Translations under genes and position numbers: made by a program
Part shown: positions 26,877-36,234 of the stretch, in pieces
Position numbering within the stretch: the stretch's first letter is position 1
Layout: each line of letters begins with the position of its first letter
Assembly (NCBI GenBank): GCA_049509515.1
Contig: JBEKZV010000023.1
Location: 1 to 64,000, forward strand
Length of the DNA: 64,000 bases
Reading direction: 5' to 3'
Origin: JBEKCP01 sp049509515
GTDB lineage: Bacteria > Planctomycetota > Planctomycetia > Pirellulales > Thermoguttaceae
The notes under the pieces: generated by a model
The model's database searches: none
What the model saw: only the letters and a program-made list of their open reading frames with translations
What the model was told of the DNA's origin: nothing

Positions 26877-28988
26877 TTAGGGCAGCGGCACGGCGTCGTC
26901 GCCGTGGGAGGCGACGTCGACGATCCGCCGCCCGTCGATGAGCACCTGGTACTCCAGGCCCGCTTGCCCGCGGACGTGGGCCTGCCCCTGGCGGATCGTC
27001 ACCGGCAGGGGGGCCACCACGCGGTGCCCGCCCTCGCAGGCCATGGCCAGCGAGTCGAGCCGGCCGTCCAGCACCAGGCGGAGACTCACCAGGGCGCAAG
27101 GGTTGATCCGCGGGCCGTTCCGCCGCTGGCTCTCCAGGGCGAGGCTGTCGGGCAGCAGGCCGCGGTCGGGGCCGTCGGGGTATTGCATCTGCTCGCCGGC
27201 GATCAGGATGCCCCGGGCCACGTGGTTCCAATCCAGCGCGTGGTCATGGGGGGCCAACATGGTCAGCGAGTAGGCGTAAACCAGGCCGACCCATTGCACG
27301 GGGAGGCCCATCCAGTTGGGCGCCTGCCAGTTGGTGGCCCCGTAGACCGGCGGCGTGGCGTAGAGCATGACGGGGTAGCGGGCCCAGAGGTACACGAACG
27401 GCAGGCCGGAGGCCGCCCACCGCCGGGCTTCCGCCAGGTATTCCTGCTTTCGCGTCAGCTCGTAGCCCCGCACGTAGGCCCACACCAGGTAGGCCGAGGC
27501 GAGTTGATCGGGCGTGTGCAGCGAGAGTTCCCAGACCTGGGCCCCCCGCGGCACGCAAAAGCGTTTCATGTACTCCAGCGTGCGGACGCCCGCCGCCAGG
27601 GCCCGTGGGTCGCCGGTCAGCCGGGCATACTCCAGCAGCATGGCCGCCGGCCGGGCACACGCTCCGCTGGAGGTGTTCTCGAAGTGGCCGCGGAGGTACT
27701 TGCCCTCGTAGCGGAACGATCCGTCGGGCTGCTGCCGCTCCAGGTAGCCTTGGATCTCGGCCGATTGCTGGGCCAACCACTCCCGGGCCCGGTGGGTGAC
27801 GAAGAAGATGCTCGCGTTGGGAATGTGCGCCCCTCCGGCGACCAGCCGCGGCAGGCTCGGCGGCCGGCCGGTAAGCCGCCAGACGGTCGAGGCCATGTCG
27901 GCATACGGCTGCCGCGGCCAGTTCGGCTCGAGGCAATGCCCCCAGCCGGCCTCGGTATGCAGCGGGCCGCCCAGTGCCGCCAGGCATAGTTCCCGCTGGG
28001 CCTCCGGGGAGCGGGGCGGCGGCGGCAGCGGCGGCAGCCCGCGGCGGCGGACGGCCCACAGGATGCAGTCCTCCAGCGGCCCGCCGTCCACGCGGATCGT
28101 CGCTGCGATCCGCCGGCCGCGGAGCGCCATGCGGTGATCGTCCGTGCCGTCGAAGACATTGGGAATGGCGAACACGGGCTGGAGCGCCATGTCGCTCCAC
28201 GTGACGGCCACCGACGCCCGATCGCTGACCACGGCCATGAGCGGCAAGGTCACCTTGAGGGGATCGGGGGTAAACCGCAGGTGTTCCTCGGTTTCGATAT
28301 CGAGGGTGGACGAGCTCTGCTCGCCGCGGCTCAGGTATTCCAGGCCGGCGAGCAGGGCCTGCCGCATGGGGCCCAGCGGCCGCACCACCGGCCCCTCGCA
28401 GGGCCGCCGGCTTTCGATGGAAACGGAAAGCTCGTCACCGGCCAGGGTCAGCGCCGCCGTCAGGCCATCCCCCTCGAAGCGAACCCCGGGACCGCCCGCA
28501 ACCGGTTTGAGCCCCGGAAGCTCACCCTCGACAGTCACCAGCGGCCCGAGCACGGCCACCAGGCGCCCGCCCCGCTCGATGCGGGCCACCGAGCCGTCGC
28601 GGGCCACGCGGACCGCCAGCCCCGACCGGCCGGCTTCGGACGTGTTGGGCACCGGGATCCAGTCCCCGGCCGCCTCGGCATTATGGACGAAGACTGTCCG
28701 CCGGATCGGCGGAAAAGCCGGGGACGCCCCGGGCGGCAGCGGATCGATCGCGAGCATGATCGGCTCCAGCGGGCGGACGCCCGGGATCGGCTGCTCGACG
28801 GCCGCCGTGCCGCCAGCGTCCAATGACCACGTCTTGCCCGCCGCCGTGAACCCGCATGGGGCGGAGCCCTCGTTCTTCACAACGAAGCGGACCGCATGCG
28901 GGCCGGCCTCGATCCGCCGGATGACCAGGGGGTGCTCGACCGGGGCCGCGCCGACCAAGGCCAAAACCACAAGCGACAGGCCGTGCAT
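26877..28988 (-). CDS. Secreted protein with a predicted alpha/alpha-toroid C-terminal domain
   Basis: A 703-residue exported protein (signal LSLVVLALVGAAP). The first 290 residues look beta-rich, as in glycoside hydrolase accessory domains. Residues 330-620 are helical with repeats such as STVWRLTGRPPSLPRL, YLERQQPDGSFRYEGKY and ASAYLVWAYVRGYELTRKQEYLAEARRWA, the spacing found in six-hairpin (alpha/alpha) glycosidase-like or terpene cyclase-like toroids. A last beta domain of about 80 residues ends the protein. No catalytic pair can be named. It is transcribed with the aspartic protease gene upstream on the same strand, 66 bases apart. A role in polysaccharide handling is a guess from fold only. 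Confidence 0.8.
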   Translation of the reverse strand: MHGLSLVVLALVGAAPVEHPLVIRRIEAGPHAVRFVVKNEGSAPCGFTAAGKTWSLDAGGTAAVEQPIPGVRPLEPIMLAIDPLPPGASPAFPPIRRTVFVHNAEAAGDWIPVPNTSEAGRSGLAVRVARDGSVARIERGGRLVAVLGPLVTVEGELPGLKPVAGGPGVRFEGDGLTAALTLAGDELSVSIESRRPCEGPVVRPLGPMRQALLAGLEYLSRGEQSSSTLDIETEEHLRFTPDPLKVTLPLMAVVSDRASVAVTWSDMALQPVFAIPNVFDGTDDHRMALRGRRIAATIRVDGGPLEDCILWAVRRRGLPPLPPPPRSPEAQRELCLAALGGPLHTEAGWGHCLEPNWPRQPYADMASTVWRLTGRPPSLPRLVAGGAHIPNASIFFVTHRAREWLAQQSAEIQGYLERQQPDGSFRYEGKYLRGHFENTSSGACARPAAMLLEYARLTGDPRALAAGVRTLEYMKRFCVPRGAQVWELSLHTPDQLASAYLVWAYVRGYELTRKQEYLAEARRWAASGLPFVYLWARYPVMLYATPPVYGATNWQAPNWMGLPVQWVGLVYAYSLTMLAPHDHALDWNHVARGILIAGEQMQYPDGPDRGLLPDSLALESQRRNGPRINPCALVSLRLVLDGRLDSLAMACEGGHRVVAPLPVTIRQGQAHVRGQAGLEYQVLIDGRRIVDVASHGDDAVPLP

Positions 28989-29054
28989 GGCGGTATCTCC
29001 TCAAAAGGGCGTTGCCGCCATTCTCGGGCCCGCCGTGCGGCCGGGCAAGGGCCT

Positions 29055-30233
29055 CTAATCGTATTCCTTGGGGGTGAAGCTCATCTCCATCAGTTTGCCG
29101 CCGCGATTGACGGTCACCTGAACGGCCTTGCCCTCCGCGGTGAGCCGGCGAACGACCTCCGACGGCTTCGACTCGGAAACTGGCTTGCCGCAGACCTTGA
29201 CGATAACATCCTTGGCCCGCAGGCCCGCAGCGTGGGCGGGACTTTTCTCATCGACGGACTGGACCTCAAGCCCGCCTGCTCTGAACAAGGGATGCAGCCC
29301 GCATGTGTGCCCAGGGTTGGTGTCAGAAGCCGCAAAGCACTTCCCCTTTGCCAGATAGAGCCGCTGGCTAGGGAAGTCGATCGCCACCCGGTACCGGGAC
29401 AAGTAGTTCAGCCCAAGGACAGTTCGTTTACCGCTCGCGAACCGGAGATTCTCGTGACGGAAAGACCCGAGGGAGAAATGCGAGAGTCGCGCAACCCGTG
29501 AAGAGTGAATGCCGGAAATGGTCACGGCTTCGTCATCGCCGGCAACCCGGGCCTCGTGCGACGCGGCTAGGCGCGTGATAAACCACTCTTCGAGATTGCC
29601 GGTGCCCGCATTCCCCGTATCGAGCATAAAGGCAACCGGCGTGTCCTCGCCCACCGTGGCCGAAATAAGCATCCTTCCGGTCGTGTCGTATGTGAACGGC
29701 ACGCTCTCGCCCCACCTGGGGTCCCTCGCTGTCCCCGGCGGCAGAACGTCGAGGCGTCCCTCATCGAAGCCGATTGTGATGATCCAGTCGTTTAGGAAAT
29801 CCATGCCGATAACGCCATAAATACTGCGTCCGGAGGCTTCGCGAAATTGGGTGAGATCTCGACAGGCAACGGGGCCTTTTGTCAGCGGCAACGAGCCGAC
29901 CCGGGCATTGGGAGAGGAGTACAACGCAAGTTCAATGTCATCGCCGACTGGCGTCGTTGCGCGTGTGGAATCAACGCGAGGCCCTAGATACGATCGCAAA
30001 GAGACATCGAAGATGCTACCAGTCGTCCCAGTGTCCAGAATGAACTGGTAGTCTTTGCCGCCCACGCGGACGGGAATGAGCACCAGAGGATCGTCCGGAT
30101 CGAACTTGAATGACTCTCGAACGGCCGCTCTTGAGGCGGTCCCCTTCGGTTCTGAGGCGTTGCCCGGCGCCGGCAACTGCGTCCACGCGACCAGTATCCA
30201 AACGACAATCGCAAATCGTGCGTGAAGTCGCAT
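29055..30233 (-). CDS. Retropepsin-like aspartic protease with C-terminal PDZ domain
   Basis: The 392-residue exported protein (signal FAIVVWILVAWTQLPAPGNA) carries two retropepsin-like halves, each with a DTG catalytic triad: FILDTGTTGS near 65 and FMLDTGNAGT near 210. A single chain with both aspartates can form a complete active site, unlike monomeric retropepsins. Residues 300-392 form a PDZ domain (GLEVQSVDEKSPAHAAGLRA, KDVIVKVCGKPV), which probably recognises C-termini. An action on periplasmic proteins or peptides is inferred. It lies ahead of the toroid-like protein gene on the same strand. Confidence 0.88.
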   Translation of the reverse strand: MRLHARFAIVVWILVAWTQLPAPGNASEPKGTASRAAVRESFKFDPDDPLVLIPVRVGGKDYQFILDTGTTGSIFDVSLRSYLGPRVDSTRATTPVGDDIELALYSSPNARVGSLPLTKGPVACRDLTQFREASGRSIYGVIGMDFLNDWIITIGFDEGRLDVLPPGTARDPRWGESVPFTYDTTGRMLISATVGEDTPVAFMLDTGNAGTGNLEEWFITRLAASHEARVAGDDEAVTISGIHSSRVARLSHFSLGSFRHENLRFASGKRTVLGLNYLSRYRVAIDFPSQRLYLAKGKCFAASDTNPGHTCGLHPLFRAGGLEVQSVDEKSPAHAAGLRAKDVIVKVCGKPVSESKPSEVVRRLTAEGKAVQVTVNRGGKLMEMSFTPKEYD

Positions 30234-30292
30234 GAAAATTGTTTGTCTCCGTTAGTCTGGGACCGGGAGACGCCCATCCCCCTATTCTTCTT

Positions 30293-30395
30293 CCGCCCCT
30301 TCAGGGGCGGAACCCGTCACTCCGCCCCTAAAGGGGCTGAGGTAAGAGAAAGGTGCGATTGGTCGCTCCATCGACCCAGGCGTAAAACGCCTGGG
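30293..30395. repeat. Cluster of short hairpins
   Basis: Within the 650-base spacer 30234-30887 there are three small hairpins: CCGCCCC/GGGGCGG (30293-30310), GCCCC/GGGGC (30324-30337) and CCCAGGCG-TAAAA-CGCCTGGG (30375-30395). The remainder of this spacer shows no gene apart from the palindrome at 30787-30844. Confidence 0.75.
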
Positions 30396-30786
30396 CTAGA
30401 CAAAAGCCCCTTGATCCACGGCCTTGCCATCTTGATCGGCCAGCCCTTCATTCCTCGGGCCTTGCCACCTAACACGGGCTGTCCCCATAATGGGGGTATC
30501 CTACTGGATTGCCTGGAGCGGGACAAGGGCAGGTTCGGCCCCGCGGTCGGCCGGGGCCATGTTCTCCCCGGATTCCCGGGAAATCCCAAAAAGAAAATCT
30601 GCCGCCGCGATGCTTTCCCGGGGGTTCGGCGGATGGTAAGATGGCCGGCACCGGCAACCTTGCGAATCTGGCGGCGGCGGCCTCCGGAGCCGCAAGGCAC
30701 TGCTGGGCAGGCCGGCAATGGCACACGCCGAACGTCCCGCCCCACCTTCCCTGGTAATTGGCCGAGAACAACTTCCCGGAGTCGAA

Positions 30787-30844
30787 TGTATCCGGCACAC
30801 TCCGTGTGCCGTTGGCAGGCGGCACACGGAGTGTGCCGGATACA
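30787..30844. repeat. Perfect 24-bp palindromic element (CACACTCCGTGTG type)
   Basis: Two perfect 24-bp arms (30787-30810, 30821-30844) with core GGCACACTCCGTGTGCC flank a 10-base loop GTTGGCAGGC. Each arm is itself a near palindrome. A variant with the same loop lies inside the pseudopilin gene at 37682-37755. It sits 44 bases ahead of the DUF1080 gene start. Confidence 0.93.
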
Positions 30845-30887
30845 TTGATCCCACCCCACCTTCCTCATTCCCTCAAGGAGCACGGCT

Positions 30888-31871
30888 ATGTTTCGTCCTC
30901 TCGCCATGTTGTGCGTGTTTTTCCTGGCGGCCCTGGCGCTGGTGGCCACCGCCTCCGCCGCCGGCCACGGCAACGAAGCCCCGCTGGACCCGATCATGGG
31001 CGAGTTCGCCGGCACGCTGAGCTTGGCCAACGCCCAGACCGTCAAGGCCGAGGGCAAAGTCATCGCCGACGAAGGCGGCAAGTACCGCATCGTCATCCTG
31101 TATCCGGCTGGCGATCCCAAGGCCACCCGCATCGACCTGGCCGGGGCGGGCAAGGACGGCTCGGTCGCCATCAAGGACGGCGGGGCCACCGGCTCCGTGA
31201 GTAAGGAGAGCCTGACGGTCAAGCTCAAGCAGGGCACGGCGAAGATGGCCCGCGCCCAGCGGAAAAGCCCCACGCTGGGCGAGCAGCCGCCGGCGGGCGC
31301 CGTGGTCCTCTTGCCCTTCGAGGAAGGCAAGCCGACCAATCTGGACCAGTGGGCCAAGAATCAGTGGATTTGCCAGCCGGACGGCAGCGTCCTGGTCCGG
31401 GGGGGCGACATCAAGACCACCCGCGAGTTCGGCGACTGCAAGCTGCACGTCGAGTTCTGCGTGCCGTTCATGCCGGCCGCCCGCGGCCAGGGCCGCGGCA
31501 ACAGCGGCGTGTACATGCACGGCCGCTACGAGATCCAGGTGCTGGATTCGTTCGGGCTGACCGAGAACGCCGGCGAGTGCGCGGCGGTCTACGGCCAGAA
31601 GGTCCCCTGCGTCAATTCGTCCTTGCCCCCCGGCCAATGGCAGACCTACGACATCGATTTCAAGGCCCCCCGCTTCGACGCCGGCGGCAAGCAGACCACG
31701 GGCGCGGTGATCACCGTCCTGCACAACGGCGTGAAGGTGATCGACGCCTTCGAGACGAAGAACCCGACGGGCGGGGCGTGGGGCGCGCCGGCCAAGACCG
31801 GCCCGGTGCGGCTCCAGGACCACGGCAACCCCATGCGCTTCCGCAACATCTGGCTGGTGGAAGAGAAGTAG
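30888..31871 (+). CDS. DUF1080 (3-keto-disaccharide hydrolase-like) secreted protein
   Basis: The 327-residue protein has a signal peptide (LAMLCVFFLAALALVATASA), an N-terminal region of about 120 residues of unknown type, and a C-terminal DUF1080 beta-sandwich: FEEGKPTNLDQW, DIKTTREFGDCKLHVEF, GNSGVYMHGRYEIQVLDSFG and LQDHGNPMRFRNIWL. DUF1080 members hydrolyse 3-keto-glycosides in known cases and are heavily duplicated in Planctomycetota. The upstream 44 bases hold a palindromic repeat. It faces ilvD, with only 3 bases between the two stop codons. Confidence 0.93.
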   Translation: MFRPLAMLCVFFLAALALVATASAAGHGNEAPLDPIMGEFAGTLSLANAQTVKAEGKVIADEGGKYRIVILYPAGDPKATRIDLAGAGKDGSVAIKDGGATGSVSKESLTVKLKQGTAKMARAQRKSPTLGEQPPAGAVVLLPFEEGKPTNLDQWAKNQWICQPDGSVLVRGGDIKTTREFGDCKLHVEFCVPFMPAARGQGRGNSGVYMHGRYEIQVLDSFGLTENAGECAAVYGQKVPCVNSSLPPGQWQTYDIDFKAPRFDAGGKQTTGAVITVLHNGVKVIDAFETKNPTGGAWGAPAKTGPVRLQDHGNPMRFRNIWLVEEK

Positions 31872-31874
31872 CCC

Positions 31875-33566
31875 TCACTCGTCGGTCACGCAGCCCTCGG
31901 CGGCGGACTGGACCGAGCGGATGTACTTGGCCAACGTGCCGCGGGTGGCCTTCAACGGCGGCGGCGCCCAGCGGGCCCGCCGTGCGGCCAGTTCCTCGTC
32001 GGCGAGTTCCACGTCGATGCGATGCGTGCGGGCGTCGATCGTGATGCGGTCGCCGTCGGCCACCAGCGCGATCGGCCCGCCCACCTGGGCCTCGGGGGTG
32101 ACGTGGCCCACGATGAACCCGTGCGAGCCGCCGGAGAAACGGCCGTCGGTCAGCAGGGCCACCTCCGGGCCCAGCCCGGCGCCGACCAGGGCCGCGGTGG
32201 GCATGAGCATCTCGGGCATGCCGGGGCCCCCCTTGGGGCCCTCGTAGCGGATCACCACAACGTCCCCCTTGTGGATCCGGCTCTGCTCCAGGGCGGCGAT
32301 CATCTCCTCTTCGGAATCGAACACCCGCGCCGGGCCGGAGAAAGACAGGCCCTCCTTGCCGGTGAGCTTGGCCACGGCGCCGCCGGGCGCCAGGTTGCCG
32401 CGGAGGATCTGCAGGTGGCCGGTCGGCCGGATCGGGTTCTCGACCGGGCGGATCACGTCCTGCCCCGCCGCCAGGCCCGGCAGCGCGGCCAGGTTCTCGG
32501 CGACCGACAGGCCGGTGACGGTCAGGCAGTCGCCGTGGAGGAATCCCTTTTCCAGCAGGTATTTCATCACGGCGGGCGTGCCGCCCACCCGGTGCAGGTC
32601 CTGCTGGACGTAGCGGCCGCTGGGCCGCAGGTCGGCCAGGTACGGCACGCGGTCGCTGGTGCGCTGGAAATCGTCGAGCTCCAGCGGCACGTCGACCGCG
32701 CGGGCCATGGCCACCAGGTGCAGCACCGAATTGGTCGAGCCGCCCAGGGCGATCACCACCGTCATGGCGTTCTCGAACGCCTTGCGGGTGAGGATGTCGC
32801 GGGGCTTGATGTCGCGCTCCAAAAGGAGGCGGATCGCCCGGCCGGCGCGGCGGCACTCCTCGCGCTTGGCCGGGTCCTCGGCCGGCGTCGAGGCGCTGTA
32901 GGGCAGCGTCATCCCCAGGGCCTCCAGGGCGCTCGACATGGTGTTGGCCGTGTACATGCCGCCGCACGCGCCGGGGCCGGGACAGGCGTGGCGGATGATC
33001 GCCTTGCGGGTCGCCTCGTCGATCCGGCCCGCCAGGTACTCGCCGTAACACTCCAGGGCCGCCACCACGTCCAAGGGCCGGCCGTCGAGCGAGCCGGGGC
33101 GGATCGTCCCGCCGTAGATCGCCAGGCCCGGCCGGTTCAAGCGACCCATCGCCATGATGCAGCCGGGCATGTTCTTGTCGCAGCCGGGCAGGGCCACGAT
33201 CGCGTCGTAATACTGGGCGGCCATCACCGTCTCGATCGAGTCGGCGATCAGGTCCCGCGATTGGAGCGAATAGCTCATCCCCGGCGTCCCTTGCGAAATG
33301 CCGTCGCTCACGCCGATCGTATTGAAGCGCAGGCCCACCAGCCCGGCGGCCACCGCCCCGGCTTTGACCTCGGCCGCCAGGTCGTTCAAGTGCATGTTGC
33401 AGGGATTGCCCTCATACCAGATGCTGGCGATGCCCACCTGGGCCTTGTCCATGTCCTCCTCTTTCAGGCCGGCCGCAAAGAGCATGGCCTGCGAGCCGCC
33501 GTGGCTCTTGCTCTGGGTGATGTAACGGCTCTGCTTGTTCAGCACGCGGTCGGAGGGCATGCTCAT
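31875..33566 (-). CDS. ilvD: Dihydroxy-acid dehydratase
   Basis: The 563-residue enzyme dehydrates 2,3-dihydroxy-isovalerate and -methylvalerate in valine and isoleucine synthesis, using an iron-sulphur cluster and Mg. The cluster ligands are in NPCNMHLNDLA, LPGCDKNMPGC and GPGACGGMYTANTM; the C-terminal catalytic region RFSGGSHGFIVGHVTPEA is intact. The ATG at 33566 (MSMPSDRVLNKQS) follows AGAAGG; the long in-frame extension upstream runs into the neighbouring PQQ gene on another frame and is not used. It is the last gene of the minus-strand cluster that begins at the secretion operon, but its role there is probably only positional. Confidence 0.96.
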   Translation of the reverse strand: MSMPSDRVLNKQSRYITQSKSHGGSQAMLFAAGLKEEDMDKAQVGIASIWYEGNPCNMHLNDLAAEVKAGAVAAGLVGLRFNTIGVSDGISQGTPGMSYSLQSRDLIADSIETVMAAQYYDAIVALPGCDKNMPGCIMAMGRLNRPGLAIYGGTIRPGSLDGRPLDVVAALECYGEYLAGRIDEATRKAIIRHACPGPGACGGMYTANTMSSALEALGMTLPYSASTPAEDPAKREECRRAGRAIRLLLERDIKPRDILTRKAFENAMTVVIALGGSTNSVLHLVAMARAVDVPLELDDFQRTSDRVPYLADLRPSGRYVQQDLHRVGGTPAVMKYLLEKGFLHGDCLTVTGLSVAENLAALPGLAAGQDVIRPVENPIRPTGHLQILRGNLAPGGAVAKLTGKEGLSFSGPARVFDSEEEMIAALEQSRIHKGDVVVIRYEGPKGGPGMPEMLMPTAALVGAGLGPEVALLTDGRFSGGSHGFIVGHVTPEAQVGGPIALVADGDRITIDARTHRIDVELADEELAARRARWAPPPLKATRGTLAKYIRSVQSAAEGCVTDE

Positions 33567-33625
33567 GGCTTTTCCTTCTGTGGCAGGTAGGGCACGCCGC
33601 CTTGGTCCCGTCCGGCGGACGGGAC

Positions 33626-35392
33626 CTACGGCTTGTCCTTCTGTGCCAGCGAGACGCACAGGATCTCGTGGTTGTTGCGGACGTAAAGGCAGCGATTGGC
33701 CAACGCGGGGGGCGACCAGACCACCTTCCGCCCCCCACCGCCCGCGGACGGCATGTCGGGCTCCAGGACGTGTACGCGGGAGATCTCGTCGTAGCCCGCC
33801 GGGGCGAGGCGGGCCAGGATCAGGTCCCCCTTCTCGTTGAAGATGACCACCTCCCGGCCATGCCGCACCATGAACAGCGTACACCACCGCTCGCGGGGCA
33901 CGGTGCCGCCGCTGGTGGGCTGGAGCGTGGTCCACACCCGCCGGCCGGTCCGGCCGTCCAGGCAGCACGTCTCGCCGTAGAGCGACACGCCGTAGACGTG
34001 GCCGCCGAGCAAGAGCACCGTGCTCAGCGTCGTGTTGAAGCCGGCGGGCTTCCACTGCCGCTCGGGCACGGTACCCGCCGAGGCCTTCCACAGGACCTCC
34101 GGCTCCGCGGCCTGCGGGCGGAACTCGAGCATCATCACGCCTTCATACTGGCTGGACACGGCCAGGCGGTTACCCTCGATGGCCGGCGTCGCGATGGCCA
34201 TCCCGGCCACGAGGTGATGGGGGATCGACCACAAGAGTTTGCCGGAGTCCGGCTCCAGGCCGGCCAGGGCGTCGGCGTGCCACACGACGAGCTGCCGCCG
34301 CCCGGCGAGCGTCACCAGGAGCGGTGCGCAATAGCCCGGCTCGGAGGCACTGCCGGCCCGCCACAGTTCCCGGCCGGTGTGCCGGTCCAGGGCCACTACC
34401 GCATGGCCCTGGCCGCCGACCATGACGATCAGCCGGTTGCCGTCCACCAGCGGCGGGTTGGCGTAACCGTACAGCGGCACCTCGGCGGCAAAATCCCGCA
34501 CGAAGTTCTTCTGCCACACGACCCGGCCGGTAGCCGTTTCCAGGCAGACCAGATCGCCCATCGCGCCGAGCGCATAGACGCGGTCGCCGTGGATCGTGGG
34601 CGTGGCCCGCGGCCCGGAGCCGTAGGCCACCGAGTACGCACAGGGATAGACGTGTGTCCAGAGGGTCTTGCCGGTGGCTTCGTCCAGGCACAGCACCCGC
34701 TCGCGGCCGGCCGTCTTGTCGCGGACGTTCCACTGGGTCTTGACCTCGGCCGGGGCGCCTTCGTCCAGCGTGCGATCCATCACGACCACCCGGCCGCCGG
34801 CAACCGCCGGCCCGGCGAACCCCGGCCCGACCGGGGCCCGCCAGCGGACCGGGAGCCCCCCGGGCGGGAACCGCTCGAGAATGGCGTCCTCGCGCCACAC
34901 GCCGTCGCGGGCCGGCCCGCCCCATTGCGGCCAGTCGTCCGCACGGGCGGCCCAGGACACGCCGAGCAGGCACAGGATTGCCAGGGGAACGGACCATCGC
35001 CGCACCGAAAGGCCGAAGGCCGCCAGCACCAGCCCGCCGACGGCGGCCGGGCAGAACGCCTGGGGCCAGGCGACGCACACCGCGGCGAAGGGCCCGACCA
35101 CCAGGCCCGTCGTCACGCCGCCGATCGTGCCCCACACGCGATGCCGCTGGCGGAGTCCGCACCAGGCGCCTGTCACCAGGCCCACGACGCCGCCCAGCAC
35201 CAGCCGCTTGGCAAGCGCCGCGGCGTAGTCTGGTGGCGGCGCCAGCCAAAAGGAAAACGACTGCCTCTGGGGCGGCGAGAACAGCTCGCCCCAGGCGTTC
35301 GCCGAGGCTGCCGCGGCGGCCACGAGGGCCACGAGCACCAGCGCCGCCAAGAGCAGCATCAACAGCAGTGGCAGCCGGTTCCTGGCAGGCAT
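33626..35392 (-). CDS. PQQ-type beta-propeller with an N-terminal membrane region
   Basis: The 588-residue protein has an unusual layout. Residues 1-150 hold three or four predicted transmembrane helices (LPLLLMLLLAALVLVALVAA, LVLGGVVGLVTGAW, VTTGLVVGPFAAVCVAW). From about 155 a signal-like helix (VPLAILCLLGVSWAARA) leads into an outward PQQ-like eight-bladed propeller beginning DDWPQWGGPARDGVW, a start usual for secreted planctomycete propellers. It therefore looks like a fusion of a small membrane protein to a once-separate secreted propeller. The ATG at 35392 follows GAGGAG by 8 bases and nearly overlaps the DUF1559 gene, so it belongs to the secretion operon. Confidence 0.85.
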   Translation of the reverse strand: MPARNRLPLLLMLLLAALVLVALVAAAAASANAWGELFSPPQRQSFSFWLAPPPDYAAALAKRLVLGGVVGLVTGAWCGLRQRHRVWGTIGGVTTGLVVGPFAAVCVAWPQAFCPAAVGGLVLAAFGLSVRRWSVPLAILCLLGVSWAARADDWPQWGGPARDGVWREDAILERFPPGGLPVRWRAPVGPGFAGPAVAGGRVVVMDRTLDEGAPAEVKTQWNVRDKTAGRERVLCLDEATGKTLWTHVYPCAYSVAYGSGPRATPTIHGDRVYALGAMGDLVCLETATGRVVWQKNFVRDFAAEVPLYGYANPPLVDGNRLIVMVGGQGHAVVALDRHTGRELWRAGSASEPGYCAPLLVTLAGRRQLVVWHADALAGLEPDSGKLLWSIPHHLVAGMAIATPAIEGNRLAVSSQYEGVMMLEFRPQAAEPEVLWKASAGTVPERQWKPAGFNTTLSTVLLLGGHVYGVSLYGETCCLDGRTGRRVWTTLQPTSGGTVPRERWCTLFMVRHGREVVIFNEKGDLILARLAPAGYDEISRVHVLEPDMPSAGGGGRKVVWSPPALANRCLYVRNNHEILCVSLAQKDKP

Positions 35393-35397
35393 GGCAA

Positions 35398-36234
35398 TCA
35401 CTCCTCGCGGGTCGGGCCGCTGGTGATCAACTTCCCGTCGGCGCGGTGGCCGTATTGCTGGTAGAGGCCCATGTCGATCTGGACGCTGAGGAAGCGGACC
35501 GCGCCGTCGCCGAAGAGGAAATGGGCCCCGCCGGCATGGGCCGAGCCGAAGCCGCCCACCGCCAGGTCGGCCGCTCCCGGGAAGCCCGGCCGCGGCTGGT
35601 TGATCGGCGTGCCCGTGTTGCGGAGCGTCGCCCGCGTGCCGGACATCCAGCCCAGATCGTCCTGCTCCCAGCGCTTCTCGCCGAGGTAGATCGTATGGGC
35701 GGGGCCGTCGGTCACGTCGCGGGGCGCGATGCGGCTATTGAGGAACAGCACCCCGTGGTTGTCGGCGTCGATGGGGGCCTCGACCTCGTGGTGGCAGCCG
35801 GCATAGCTGCTCGCCGGGGGGCTCCCCGGCAACCGGCGGGCGCTGGAGGGGCACGTCAACAGTCCGATGGGCACTTCCCGGGCCGCCGCGTTCTTCGCGT
35901 CGTAGGCCCCCGCCGCCTGGTCGATCCGCTTGAACGTCACGCCCTCGCCGAGGTACGGCAGGAGGTGTACGATCCAACTGATGTGGTTTCCCTGGGGCGC
36001 GCTGCGGATCGGGCCCTTGGGATCGGTCGTGCCCGGCGGCAGGACGCCGTAGGCGGCCACGTGCTCCTGCAACGCCGCGCCGAGCTCCGCCAGGTGGCTG
36101 CGGCACGTCGCCCGCCGGGCCGCCTCCTGCACGGCCTGCACCCCCGGCATCATCATGCCCATGAGCACGCTGATGATGACGATGACGACCAACAACTCCA
36201 CCAGCGTGAATGCGGAGCGGTGTTTGGGTTTCAC
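35398..36234 (-). CDS. DUF1559 prepilin-type protein
   Basis: The 278-residue protein opens with the type IV prepilin signal: a short basic leader, then FTLVELLVVIVIISVLMGMM as the N-terminal pilin helix, with the cleavage site in the A/F-T-L-V-E-L region (normally G/F). It continues as DUF1559 (VQEAARRATCRSHLAELGAALQ; C-terminal AGGAHFLFGDGAVRFL), the planctomycete-specific pseudopilin expansion. It starts with GTG at 36234, overlapping the TGA of the upstream pseudopilin gene by 4 bases. The residue before Phe is Ala rather than Gly, which may slow processing. It resembles the major pseudopilin of the machine encoded upstream. Confidence 0.94.
   Translation of the reverse strand: MKPKHRSAFTLVELLVVIVIISVLMGMMMPGVQAVQEAARRATCRSHLAELGAALQEHVAAYGVLPPGTTDPKGPIRSAPQGNHISWIVHLLPYLGEGVTFKRIDQAAGAYDAKNAAAREVPIGLLTCPSSARRLPGSPPASSYAGCHHEVEAPIDADNHGVLFLNSRIAPRDVTDGPAHTIYLGEKRWEQDDLGWMSGTRATLRNTGTPINQPRPGFPGAADLAVGGFGSAHAGGAHFLFGDGAVRFLSVQIDMGLYQQYGHRADGKLITSGPTREE

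Noticed and set aside
26689..26880. A 63-codon frame with a good ribosome site in the 26.6 kb spacer
   Set aside because: Low-complexity second half, overlap with the end of the facing gene, and no recognisable family; left as spacer.
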